Shown: positions 1-6,458 of the stretch, piece by piece
How the letters are laid out: every line of letters begins with the position of its first letter
Position numbering within the stretch: position 1 is the first letter of the stretch
Assembly: GCA_964370405.1 (NCBI GenBank)
Contig: CAYJJB010000072.1
Location: 1 to 9,586, forward strand
Direction: 5' to 3'
Origin: SIG603 sp964370405
Lineage (GTDB): Bacteria > Bacillota > Clostridia > Oscillospirales > Acutalibacteraceae
DNA length: 9,586 nt
Translations under genes and position numbers: made by a program
Notes under the pieces: model-generated
Told to the model about the DNA's origin: nothing
What the model saw: the letters and a program-made list of their open reading frames with translations, nothing else
Database searches by the model: none

Positions 1-843
1 GCGGCAGGAGTTGACCCAAACACAGTAGAAACAGTCGACTACAAATTCTTGCTAGATGTTTATAACAAAGCAAAAGACAGCGGAAAGTTTCCCGATTTAG
101 AAGGCATTGGACAAAACGCCAGCGAGGGCAAGGCTTTGCTTTATAGATATGAAGTGACGAGTGCATTTAACGGCAAAGACATGACAGCAAGTTTCACGTC
201 TTCCGAGTTTACCCAGTACCTAGAGATTACAAAACAGCATGATTCTCCATACGCTTTTGGCGGTTTTTCAGGGCCTATTTATGATGGTTCGCAGGCATTT
301 TTAGAAGATGGCTATTTTGTGCAAAGCATTGTAGGTTTAAGCTATGGCACGGGAGAGTTTCTAATAAGCGAGCTTGACGGAATAACGAAGCCCATACCTG
401 TTGTGACATCAAGCGGAGAGCTTCTAATTACTCCGGGATATAACATGAGCATACCGACAAATGCAAAAAACCCGGCACTTGCTTGGGAATTCATTAAATA
501 CTGCATATACGAAAGCGAAGAAATGCCCGACGGACTAGATATAGCGTCGCAAGGCAAATGGAGCGGTAACAGGTTTGAATCTGATATGCCTGTCAATAAA
601 AATAATATGGAAAGAATTGTAAGTTCGCATTTGACAGAATTCACAGAAGAAGAAAAAGATAAATTAATTTCACTTTACAAAACTTCCTTATCCCTACCGA
701 TAGTAATGAGAAACTTAAACGCATATTTACCTGTATACGACATACTAACAGAGTACTACGAAACAGACGGAATGTACACGGCGGAAGAAGCCGCAAAGAG
801 CATACAGGAGAGGGTTGAAGTTTACCTTAGTGAGATAGAGTAA
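1..843 (+). CDS. Extracellular solute-binding protein, family 1 (C-terminal part, 5' end outside window)
   Basis: The reading frame is open from base 1, so this is the last 280 residues of a longer protein; family members are usually 400-500 residues or more. Family 1 solute-binding proteins capture sugars or oligosaccharides at the cell surface for ABC importers. Seen in the sequence: a late-lobe pattern with PGYNMSIPTNAKNPALAWEF (about residues 147-166 of the fragment), where such proteins carry a 'SIPTNAKNPEAAWEFIKY'-like helix, and a C-terminus YTAEEAAKSIQERVEVYLSE that matches the usual terminal helix 'T-A-EEAAK-IQ-RV-IYLSE'. The TTG at base 49 is an internal Leu codon, not a start. There is no terminator after the stop, and the next gene begins 60 bases later on the same strand, so the two are probably co-transcribed. 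The substrate cannot be inferred, and no permease or ATPase gene is visible in the window. Confidence 0.8.
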   Translation, partial: AAGVDPNTVETVDYKFLLDVYNKAKDSGKFPDLEGIGQNASEGKALLYRYEVTSAFNGKDMTASFTSSEFTQYLEITKQHDSPYAFGGFSGPIYDGSQAFLEDGYFVQSIVGLSYGTGEFLISELDGITKPIPVVTSSGELLITPGYNMSIPTNAKNPALAWEFIKYCIYESEEMPDGLDIASQGKWSGNRFESDMPVNKNNMERIVSSHLTEFTEEEKDKLISLYKTSLSLPIVMRNLNAYLPVYDILTEYYETDGMYTAEEAAKSIQERVEVYLSEIE

Positions 844-903
844 GTAATAGTTTAAAATGCAGATCATTTCACCACAATCCCCATTCATTAATAGGAGGCT
901 AAC

Positions 904-2046
904 ATGAATTACCAGATACCAGAGGGTTTTATATATGACCATAATAGTGGGCTGTACTATAAAGACGAAATTGTTACAGGACATGATAATCGCCCTGTAC
1001 GCCTTGTAACTTGGTACGACCCTAACACAGGACAGTTTAACCCTGTTTATTACGAAATCAAAGAAGAGGCACCACCTGTAAAACCTCAAAACACTGTGTC
1101 TAAAAAGAGTGGTAATGGCAAAACTATTGCCTTAATAGTTTCATCTATCTGTCTAATCGCTTTAGTAACTGTGGGCGTAGTAGGTTTTCAAATGGGCTGG
1201 TTTAACACATTTTTAAGCGGTGAAAACACGGCTGTGCTCCCAGAAAACATTCCTAATATGTTGCAGCCCAACAACACCTCACCGAGTGAAAATTTTGAAG
1301 AAGAACTCCCGCCTTCATCGTCAGAGGAAGATCGTATAGAAGCAAATGTTTCAGAACTTGAAGTTATTATGCTTGTTGGAGATTTTCCGCCGTATAATAC
1401 AGGTTCTGACGGAGCTGATACAGAATTTATAAGCGCCCTTGGTGAACTTTTAGATATTGACATCACCACAACGCGAGTCGAATTTGATTATGATACACAA
1501 TTTTGGGCAAATAACATAGCAGGAATTGACACTATAATGATACCTGGCTATTACATTTCCGAAGAGGATGCAAATTATTCCATACCCTATTTCACGTATG
1601 AGCACTATGTTATTTCAACCAGTAGTATACAAAACCTTGAGGATTTAGCCGGACTTAGAATAGGTGTACAAATGGACAGTCCTAGCTATGGTGTCGCATA
1701 TATTGCAACTTTAAGCCCTGCTGAATATGAATTTAGTGTCGCACATTCAAATGCCTTATATGGCACTGGCGCCCAAATCATGTCTTACGACACAGCAGAA
1801 ATGGCCATCAAAGCTTTAGAAAGTGGCGATGTAGACGTTGTTTTAACAAATCAAGTCTTCGCTAGTCAAGAACCCTCGGGAATTAGCGCCTTACCGCTTT
1901 TATATCAAGGTGATAATGTTCAAAGACATGAAAACTTTATTGCAGTCCCAAAACACAATGAAGAATTACTTGAAGCGATAAACTCTGCAATAGAAATTCT
2001 GGAGAACAGCGGCCAAATTGACGAGTGGATACTGGAATTTTCTTAA
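904..2046 (+). CDS. Membrane-anchored family 3-like solute-binding protein with cytoplasmic N-terminal domain
   Basis: The protein has 380 residues; its start is set by TAGGAGG at 892-898. Domains in order: a soluble N-terminus of about 70 residues with two similar aromatic motifs (YDHNSGLYY at 11-19, YDPNTGQF at 38-45); one hydrophobic segment at about 74-95, preceded by KKSGNGK, which predicts N-in/C-out topology; a Pro/Ser/Glu-rich linker (about 110-150); and a periplasmic-binding-protein-like domain (about 152-380). Family 3 hallmarks are visible: LEVIMLVGDFPPYN at 152-165, NLEDLAGLRIGVQ at 244-256, YDTAEMAIKALESGDVDVVL at 295-314, and a closing helix with NSGQIDEWILEF. The usual 'TPER' ligand-site stretch is replaced by ISEEDANYSIPYF, so the Arg is missing and amino acid binding is doubtful. 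There is no lipobox: Cys83 lies inside the membrane segment with Ile before it. No transporter subunits adjoin it. A sensory or scaffolding role is as plausible as uptake. The domain call is fairly sure; the function is not. Confidence 0.75.
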   Translation: MNYQIPEGFIYDHNSGLYYKDEIVTGHDNRPVRLVTWYDPNTGQFNPVYYEIKEEAPPVKPQNTVSKKSGNGKTIALIVSSICLIALVTVGVVGFQMGWFNTFLSGENTAVLPENIPNMLQPNNTSPSENFEEELPPSSSEEDRIEANVSELEVIMLVGDFPPYNTGSDGADTEFISALGELLDIDITTTRVEFDYDTQFWANNIAGIDTIMIPGYYISEEDANYSIPYFTYEHYVISTSSIQNLEDLAGLRIGVQMDSPSYGVAYIATLSPAEYEFSVAHSNALYGTGAQIMSYDTAEMAIKALESGDVDVVLTNQVFASQEPSGISALPLLYQGDNVQRHENFIAVPKHNEELLEAINSAIEILENSGQIDEWILEFS

Positions 2047-2087
2047 AATGCACCACATTTTTTCACTAATTTAAAAGGAGGTTTATT

Positions 2088-2522
2088 ATGGAAGAGAAAA
2101 AGAGTAAGCGATTTATATTTTTATTAATTGGCATAGTATTTTTTGTATTTACAGCCATATGTACAATGTATTCTATAAGCATTTATCCCGACAGTTTGGT
2201 AAAGGTAGAGGTTGTTTCCGCCCAAAATGTTCAGGCTTTTGGCAATTCACAAGCTTTTGAAGTGCCAAAAACTGCCATAATACCTGACCCCAACGACCCA
2301 AATTTGGTAAAATTTTTAGTGGTAGAGCAAAGAGAATCTGCTTGGGGCTACAAATATTTTCTACAAGAAAAGATTGCAGTTTATAATGCAGAAAATATGC
2401 TAAATGATGATTTATACATCAAGGTATCTCCGCTTGGTGATGAAAACGAAGAACCAATAGTAGAAAGCTATTTACCAGAGTATTTCCCAGGACTTGAAGT
2501 GACACTATCATTTGCAAATTAA
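2088..2522 (+). CDS. Small single-pass membrane protein, possibly a stand-alone membrane-fusion-protein C-terminal domain
   Basis: The protein has 144 residues; AAAGGAGG at 2074-2081 fixes the start. A charged N-terminus (MEEKKSKR) leads into one hydrophobic segment at about 9-29, so most of the protein should be outside the membrane. Cys26 is preceded by TAI, which is not a lipobox. The extracellular part reads VPKTAIIPDPNDPNLVKFLV followed by WGYKYFLQEKIAVYNAEN. This resembles the last beta domain of HlyD/efflux adaptor proteins, where 'VP-xAI' is followed by a short loop, a 'V-V-E' strand, then 'WG-x-YYV-x-x-V-V'. The lipoyl and hairpin domains of a complete adaptor (usually 350-450 residues) are absent. 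The relation is my inference from pattern alone and could be wrong; otherwise it is an uncharacterised exported protein. It lies 41 bases after the preceding gene on the same strand, with no terminator between, so an operon is likely. Confidence 0.6.
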   Translation: MEEKKSKRFIFLLIGIVFFVFTAICTMYSISIYPDSLVKVEVVSAQNVQAFGNSQAFEVPKTAIIPDPNDPNLVKFLVVEQRESAWGYKYFLQEKIAVYNAENMLNDDLYIKVSPLGDENEEPIVESYLPEYFPGLEVTLSFAN

Positions 2523-2542
2523 TAAAGGAAGGAAAGTTTAAA

Positions 2543-2668
2543 ATGACAAGTAATGATATAATTTTTTTGTTTTATGCGTTAAAAACAAAAAAATTATTGT
2601 GGAACGTCGGGGAATACATTGACACCAGCCCATTAAAATGGGAGCTAGATTGTTATCATGTTAAATAA
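2543..2668 (+). CDS. Doubtful 41-residue ORF
   Basis: An ATG at 2543 follows an AAGGAAGGAAAG purine run (about 2526-2537) at a usable distance and opens a 41-codon frame ending TAA at 2666-2668, starting MTSNDIIFLFYALKTKKLLW. It sits 20 bases after the preceding stop and ends about 20 bases before a terminator, which is what a last small gene in an operon would look like. Against this, 40 of its bases form a perfect inverted repeat (2558-2597) that would dictate the encoded residues, and I recognise no family. It could equally be a decayed gene end or non-coding sequence between the operon and its terminator. Confidence 0.25.
   Translation: MTSNDIIFLFYALKTKKLLWNVGEYIDTSPLKWELDCYHVK
2558..2597. 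repeat. Perfect 16-bp AT-rich inverted repeat
   Basis: The arms at 2558-2573 and 2582-2597 are exact reverse complements (each with a run of seven T or A and a single G or C), separated by the 8-base loop ATGCGTTA. No T-run follows on either side outside the arms, so it does not look like an ordinary terminator. A second small hairpin (CCCAT/ATGGG, 2629-2633 and 2638-2642) lies just downstream. It could be an RNA-stabilising stem, a protein-binding palindrome or a relic of an inserted element. Confidence 0.7.
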
Positions 2669-2689
2669 GCGTAAGCTGTACAAAATAAA

Positions 2690-2728
2690 ACTGTCGATAT
2701 CAAAAATGATATCGACAGTAGCTTTTTA
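2690..2728. terminator. Bidirectional rho-independent terminator between convergent units
   Basis: A 13-bp perfect stem (2690-2702 with 2707-2719) has an AAAA loop. On the plus strand it is followed by AGCTTTTTATT; on the minus strand by TTTATTTT (complement of 2682-2689). It lies between the plus-strand surface-protein block and the minus-strand antiporter gene, whose stop codon is about 20 bases away, so it can end transcripts from both sides. Confidence 0.88.
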
Positions 2729-2738
2729 TTCTCAGTTC

Positions 2739-3962
2739 TTAAGGCATTTCCTTTGCCCACTCAAATCCTTTTTTTGCAATAATAACTGCAAATATTTCAT
2801 TTATTATCGCTGCTGCAGCTATAGTACCTTGCACAATTACCGCTGACTCATTATCAAAACCTTGCATAGAGCTCACCGCCATTCCAGTAAACACAAGCGA
2901 CACACCTGAATGAGGCAGTAGTGCAAAACCTAAGTACTTTTTAACTGTAGGCTCAGCCTTACTAAGTTTTGCCCCTGCATATGTGCTAAAATATTTACCG
3001 CATGCACGTGAAATTATATATACCGCTGTAAGCACTCCTGCTCCAAAAATAAGTCTATAATCAAGCGGTGCTGCTAGGTTTAGTATCATTATAATAAATC
3101 CTATACCTGTGAATTTTGACAAAGAACCTGCAATTTTTGCAATTTTTTCTTCCCCTACCCTATTTGCTACCGTTGTAAATAGAGCCATACCAACTATCAT
3201 GTAATTTGTAGCTTTTTGTCCCAAAATAAACGTATCGTACGAAAAGCAAGTTAAAAATGTTATAATCACTGTAAAAATACTTAATAAGAGTATAGCATTT
3301 TTACTAAGCTCTTTTTTAAAGAAAATTGACACTACAAACCCTATTACAACGCCTATGATTATAGGCACAATAACATCAAGTGCAATTACCGTAAGTATTG
3401 AACCGCCACCGTCTGACCCCATTGCCGCAACATATGAATTTATTGAGAAAAAGACAAATATCGCTACCACATCATCTAAAATTGCAAGTGGTATAAGAGT
3501 ATTTGTAACAGGCCCTTTTGTCTTAAATTCGTTTACTATTGACAGTGCAGGCGCTGGTGCTGTTGCAAGTGCAATTCCACCAAATACTATTCCTACATAT
3601 ATAGGCACTCCCATAAAGTAAAATAAAGTCATAAATACGGCACTTACCACTATAAATGTTCCCAATGCTTCAAACAAGGTTATGGTTATAATTTGTTTGC
3701 CGTATTTTCTAATTTTTCTTATAATTAAATCTTTTGCAAACATAATGCCCACAGAACATTCTAAAAGTTTTGACAATATGTAGTACCACTGCGACTGTAA
3801 TATGTCACTGCTCATTAAACCTACTGCATATGGTCCTAAGACTATTCCTGTTACAAGCCAACCTAAAATTGCTGGAAGTTTCAGTTTTGCAACAAGCTTT
3901 CCAACTATCATTGCAATAACAACTGTTGCCACCACTCTAAGTACTGATATCGCTACATCCAT
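2739..3962 (-). CDS. Cation:proton antiporter, CPA2 family (Na_H_Exchanger domain only)
   Basis: This 407-residue, very hydrophobic integral membrane protein has about a dozen membrane segments. It should exchange Na+ or K+ for H+ across the cytoplasmic membrane and so serve pH or salt balance. Visible family marks: KLKLPAILGWLVTGIVLGPY (27-46), the start of the first inverted repeat; GGIALATAPAPALSIV (128-143), the broken-helix segment; and AILDDVVAI (160-168), where Asp163-Asp164 is the paired-Asp ion-binding site typical of electrogenic CPA2 carriers. The later half has a matching LLPHSGVSLVFTGMA segment (348-361). The protein stops after the transport domain; there is no C-terminal TrkA-N/RCK regulatory domain as in Kef/KtrA-linked members. 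It starts four bases after the aroK stop, with an AAAGGG ribosome binding site inside the aroK end, so translation is probably coupled to aroK. Ion specificity cannot be told from the sequence. Confidence 0.87.
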   Translation of the reverse strand: MDVAISVLRVVATVVIAMIVGKLVAKLKLPAILGWLVTGIVLGPYAVGLMSSDILQSQWYYILSKLLECSVGIMFAKDLIIRKIRKYGKQIITITLFEALGTFIVVSAVFMTLFYFMGVPIYVGIVFGGIALATAPAPALSIVNEFKTKGPVTNTLIPLAILDDVVAIFVFFSINSYVAAMGSDGGGSILTVIALDVIVPIIIGVVIGFVVSIFFKKELSKNAILLLSIFTVIITFLTCFSYDTFILGQKATNYMIVGMALFTTVANRVGEEKIAKIAGSLSKFTGIGFIIMILNLAAPLDYRLIFGAGVLTAVYIISRACGKYFSTYAGAKLSKAEPTVKKYLGFALLPHSGVSLVFTGMAVSSMQGFDNESAVIVQGTIAAAAIINEIFAVIIAKKGFEWAKEMP

Positions 3963-3966
3963 CTCA

Positions 3967-4473
3967 TCACCCTTTAATAACTTCCACTATATTTTTTGCA
4001 ACCACTATGGCAGGTGCTCCTCCATTTATAACTATATCTGCAGCCGCTTTATAAAGCGGATATCTTTTTTTATGCAGCTGTGCAATAAATTCACGTCTAT
4101 CATCTCTTTGCAGCAGTGGCCTTCTTCTATCATTTTTAAGTCTTTCTTGAAGTGCTGAAAGTGGTGCGTCAATAAAAATTATCTTAATTCCATTTTTGTG
4201 AAAAGCTTCAACATTTTTGGGGTTTAACACCGTGCCTCCACCTGTTGCAATTATACTATCGCCCGCTAGTGAAAGCTCTTCTATCACAAGCGTTTCAAGC
4301 TCTCTAAAATGCTCTTCACCAAAAACATCAAAAATTTCTTTTACGCTCATACCTTTTTTTTCTTCAATATATATGTCCATATCGACAAATTTTTTTCCCG
4401 TCAGCCTAGCAATGCGTCTACCAACTCCGGTTTTTCCACACCCCATGAACCCACATAATGCAATAGTACCCAT
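3967..4473 (-). CDS. aroK: Shikimate kinase
   Basis: The 168-residue cytoplasmic enzyme phosphorylates shikimate with ATP to shikimate 3-phosphate, the fifth step of the chorismate pathway to aromatic amino acids. A longer frame could begin at a GTG at 4491, but GAGGGG followed by six bases precedes the ATG at 4473, which gives the normal family length and a start just before the Walker A loop. Key residues with this start: Walker A GFMGCGKT at 8-15; DMD at 31-33 (shikimate-binding Asp33); FRELE with Arg58; GGG at 78-80 in the shikimate site; RRRPLL at 116-121 (lid Arg); and Arg137 in KKRYPLY. All are present, so the enzyme looks active. It is the first gene of a two-gene minus-strand unit with the antiporter and is divergent from acpP. 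I see no convincing promoter for it on the minus strand within the roughly 200 bases upstream. Confidence 0.95.
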   Translation of the reverse strand: MGTIALCGFMGCGKTGVGRRIARLTGKKFVDMDIYIEEKKGMSVKEIFDVFGEEHFRELETLVIEELSLAGDSIIATGGGTVLNPKNVEAFHKNGIKIIFIDAPLSALQERLKNDRRRPLLQRDDRREFIAQLHKKRYPLYKAAADIVINGGAPAIVVAKNIVEVIKG

Positions 4474-4541
4474 TTTAATCCCCTCGACCACTTAAATTTC
4501 CCTATCTTTTAAAAACTTTTAAAAAAAAAATCAATTTTGTA

Positions 4542-4570
4542 TTGACAAATAAAACTATAATAAATACAAT
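4542..4570 (+). promoter_or_regulatory. Promoter P1 of acpP
   Basis: The -35 TTGACA (4542-4547) and the -10 TACAAT (4565-4570) are separated by 17 bases, close to the sigma-A consensus. Transcription would start near 4577 and give a leader of about 100 bases before the acpP ATG. A TATAAT at 4556-4561 is too close to this -35 to pair with it. Confidence 0.65.
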
Positions 4571-4577
4571 GTAAAAA

Positions 4578-4633
4578 AGACAAGTTGCATAATGTGAATT
4601 GTATCATATAATTATATACTTGTCTACAACTTG
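4578..4633 (+). promoter_or_regulatory. Inverted repeats in the acpP leader (operator or alternative RNA stems)
   Basis: AGACAAGT (4578-4585) is the exact reverse complement of ACTTGTCT (4618-4625). The overlapping CAAGTTG (4581-4587) is also the exact reverse complement of CAACTTG (4627-4633). The two pairings share left-arm bases and exclude each other. The element flanks the P2 -10 box. It does not match a fatty-acid regulator operator that I recognise (no FapR- or FabT-like palindrome), so its role is a guess. Confidence 0.35.
4585..4612 (+). promoter_or_regulatory. Possible second promoter P2 of acpP
   Basis: TTGCAT (4585-4590) and a consensus TATAAT (4607-4612) lie 16 bases apart. A start near 4619 would leave a leader of about 58 bases and would exclude the left arm of the inverted repeat carried by P1 transcripts. 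It could be a chance AT-rich match. Confidence 0.45.
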
Positions 4634-4676
4634 CTATTTACTTAATTTAGCTAATCAATTAAAGGAGGACATCACT

Positions 4677-4904
4677 ATGATATTCGAAAAACTTAAATCA
4701 ATTCTTAGCGACCAATTTGACGTAGAGGAAGATTCAATAACAATGGAAACTACTCTAACTGAAGATTTAGGTGCAGACTCACTTGACGTTGTTGACTTAC
4801 TTATGTCTATTGAAGACGAGTTTGAAGTTGAAATTCCTGATACAGAAGTTGAAGGCATTAAAACTGTCGGCGCTATCGTTTCATACATTGAAGATCACCA
4901 ATAA
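4677..4904 (+). CDS. acpP: Acyl carrier protein
   Basis: The 75-residue acidic cytoplasmic protein carries growing fatty-acyl chains on a 4'-phosphopantetheine arm. The ATG at 4677 is chosen because AAAGGAGG sits at 4661-4668; the frame is open further upstream to 4599, but that extension has no ribosome binding site and no family likeness. The attachment site LGADSLDVVDL at 31-41 gives modified Ser35. Helices EDEFEVEIPD and KTVGAIVSYIE follow as in typical AcpP, and the length is normal. The gene stands alone, with its own promoter region and terminator, instead of sitting inside a fab cluster: aroK is divergent to the left and proS has its own promoter to the right. Confidence 0.96.
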   Translation: MIFEKLKSILSDQFDVEEDSITMETTLTEDLGADSLDVVDLLMSIEDEFEVEIPDTEVEGIKTVGAIVSYIEDHQ

Positions 4905-4918
4905 TAACATGTATACCT

Positions 4919-4945
4919 CCGCCTCGAAAACGAGGCGGTTTTTTT
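4919..4945 (+). terminator. Rho-independent terminator of acpP
   Basis: The stem CCGCCTCG (4919-4926) pairs exactly with CGAGGCGG (4931-4938) over an AAAA loop, followed by seven T. It starts 14 bases after the acpP stop, so acpP is a single-gene transcript. Confidence 0.95.
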
Positions 4946-4958
4946 ATTTATTCACAGC

Positions 4959-4987
4959 TTGCAATAAAACCATTTTAAGTATATAAT
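4959..4987 (+). promoter_or_regulatory. Promoter of proS
   Basis: TTGCAA (4959-4964), a 17-base spacer and a consensus TATAAT (4982-4987) lie directly after the acpP terminator. The predicted start near 4994 leaves a leader of about 25 bases, too short for a T-box riboswitch, so proS seems not to be controlled by uncharged tRNA through that mechanism. Confidence 0.7.
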
Positions 4988-5018
4988 ATTTACATTATTT
5001 ATGAAGGGATTTGAAATT

Positions 5019-6458
5019 ATGGCAAACCAAAAAAAGATGGTTAATGACATTACATCTATGGATGTAGATTTTGCACAGTGGTATACCGATGTCGTAAAAA
5101 AAGCACAGCTTATGGATTACTCGGGCGTTAAAGGTTCTATGATACTACAACCTTATGGCTATGCAATTTGGGAAAATATTCAAAAAGATTTGGATAAAAG
5201 ATTTAAAAAAACAGGGCATGAAAACGTTTATATGCCAATGCTTATACCGGAAAGTCTGCTTCAAAAAGAAAAAGACCACGTAGAAGGGTTTGCACCTGAA
5301 GTTGCTTGGGTTACTCAGGGCGGAGATGAAAAACTTTCTGAAAGACTTTGCATTAGACCTACTAGTGAAGTTTTATTTTGTGATCATTATCAAAGAATAA
5401 TTCAGTCTTATAGGGATTTACCTAAACTTTATAATCAGTGGTGCTCTGTTATGCGCTGGGAAAAAACCACAAGACCATTTCTTCGTTCTTCTGAATTTTT
5501 ATGGCAAGAGGGTCACACTATGCACGAAACTAAAGAAGAAGCAGAAGAAGAAACTTTAAAAATTCTTGATATATACAGAGATTTTTATTCTGAAACTTTG
5601 GCCATTCCTGCAGTTACAGGTAGAAAAACAGAAAAAGAAAAATTTGCAGGCGCTGTTGCAACCTATACCATTGAACCCATGATGCACAATGGTGTGGCGC
5701 TTCAAGGAGGCACTACTCACTACTTTGGCGACGGCTTTTCAAAAAGCTTTAACATAACTTTTACAGGTAGAGATAATAAACAAGCATACCCACACCAAAC
5801 CTCTTGGGGTGTGTCTACAAGAATGATAGGTGCTGTAATCATGGTGCACGGTGATGATAACGGTCTTGTAATGCCACCAAGGCTCGCACCAATTCAAGTA
5901 GTTATACTTCCTATAGCACAACACAAAGATGGCGTGTTAGATAACTGCAGAGCTTTGTATGAGCGTTTAGGCGAAAAGTTCAGAATGAAACTTGACGACT
6001 CTGACAACTCACCAGGTTGGAAGTTTAGCCAATACGAAATGATAGGTGTACCGTTAAGACTTGAAATGGGTCCAAAGGATATAGAAAAAGGACAATGTGT
6101 ACTTGTAAGACGTGATACAAGAGAAAAGCATTTTGTATCCCTTGATAATATTGAAGAAGAAATTCAAACTTTACTTGATGCAATACACGATGCAATGTAC
6201 CAAAGAGCACTTAACAATTTAAAAGAAAAAACATTTGTTGCAACAAATTTTGAAGAATTTTTAGACACGGCAGAAAACAAACCTGGCTTTATTAAAGCTA
6301 TGTGGTGTGGCGACAGTGCTTGTGAAGAAAAATTAAAAGATGCCACAGGCGGAGTTAAGTCAAGGTGTATTCCTTTTGAGGAAGAAAATTTATCTGATAC
6401 CTGTGTATGCTGTGGTAAACCTGCAAAGCATATGCTTTATTGGGGCAAACAATATTAA
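5019..6458 (+). CDS. proS: Prolyl-tRNA synthetase, archaeal/eukaryotic type
   Basis: The 479-residue cytoplasmic class II synthetase charges tRNA-Pro with proline. The ATG at 5019 is preferred over one 18 bases upstream because GAAGGGA lies 9-10 bases before it and MANQKKMVNDITSMDVDFAQ is the normal family start. Motifs: motif 1 region VYMPMLIPESLL (70-81); proline-site TSE (115-117); motif 2 RWEKTTRPFLRSSEFLWQEG (146-165); HYFGDGFSKSFNI (234-246); motif 3 TRMIGAVIMVHGDDNGLVMP (267-286). An anticodon-binding domain follows (about 291-400), then a C-terminal zinc domain with Cys430, Cys435, Cys462 and Cys465 and the terminal YWGKQY. The roughly 180-residue editing insertion of the common bacterial type is absent, as expected for this compact form. 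The gene is monocistronic by its promoter. I see no T-tailed hairpin after it; a repeat element abuts its stop codon. Confidence 0.96.
   Translation: MANQKKMVNDITSMDVDFAQWYTDVVKKAQLMDYSGVKGSMILQPYGYAIWENIQKDLDKRFKKTGHENVYMPMLIPESLLQKEKDHVEGFAPEVAWVTQGGDEKLSERLCIRPTSEVLFCDHYQRIIQSYRDLPKLYNQWCSVMRWEKTTRPFLRSSEFLWQEGHTMHETKEEAEEETLKILDIYRDFYSETLAIPAVTGRKTEKEKFAGAVATYTIEPMMHNGVALQGGTTHYFGDGFSKSFNITFTGRDNKQAYPHQTSWGVSTRMIGAVIMVHGDDNGLVMPPRLAPIQVVILPIAQHKDGVLDNCRALYERLGEKFRMKLDDSDNSPGWKFSQYEMIGVPLRLEMGPKDIEKGQCVLVRRDTREKHFVSLDNIEEEIQTLLDAIHDAMYQRALNNLKEKTFVATNFEEFLDTAENKPGFIKAMWCGDSACEEKLKDATGGVKSRCIPFEEENLSDTCVCCGKPAKHMLYWGKQY

Noticed and set aside
857..907. 16-codon leader ORF whose TGA overlaps the ATG at 904
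   Set aside because: There is no ribosome binding site before its ATG, and the encoded peptide has no recognisable character; the overlap is probably chance.
1141..1200. Lipoprotein signal (lipobox) in the family 3-like binding protein
   Set aside because: Cys83 is preceded by SSI inside the hydrophobic segment and lies over 80 residues from the N-terminus; the small residue required at -1 is missing.
2619..2651. TTGACA promoter-like site after the small ORF start
   Set aside because: The nearest -10-like sequence (TAGATT) is 21 bases away, and a terminator follows with no gene to drive.
2658..2846. Plus-strand 62-codon ORF
   Set aside because: It runs through the terminator hairpin and then antisense to the antiporter gene; composition and position mark it as a shadow frame.
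4474..4491. GTG start adding six residues to shikimate kinase
   Set aside because: GAGGGG falls inside this extension and is ideally spaced for the ATG at 4473.
4599..4676. N-terminal extension of the acyl carrier protein frame
   Set aside because: There is no ribosome binding site before 4599, the extra 26 residues do not resemble the family, and a perfect Shine-Dalgarno precedes the ATG at 4677.
4946..5018. T-box riboswitch for prolyl-tRNA synthetase
   Set aside because: Only about 25 bases lie between the predicted transcription start and the gene, and no T-box or specifier stem is present.
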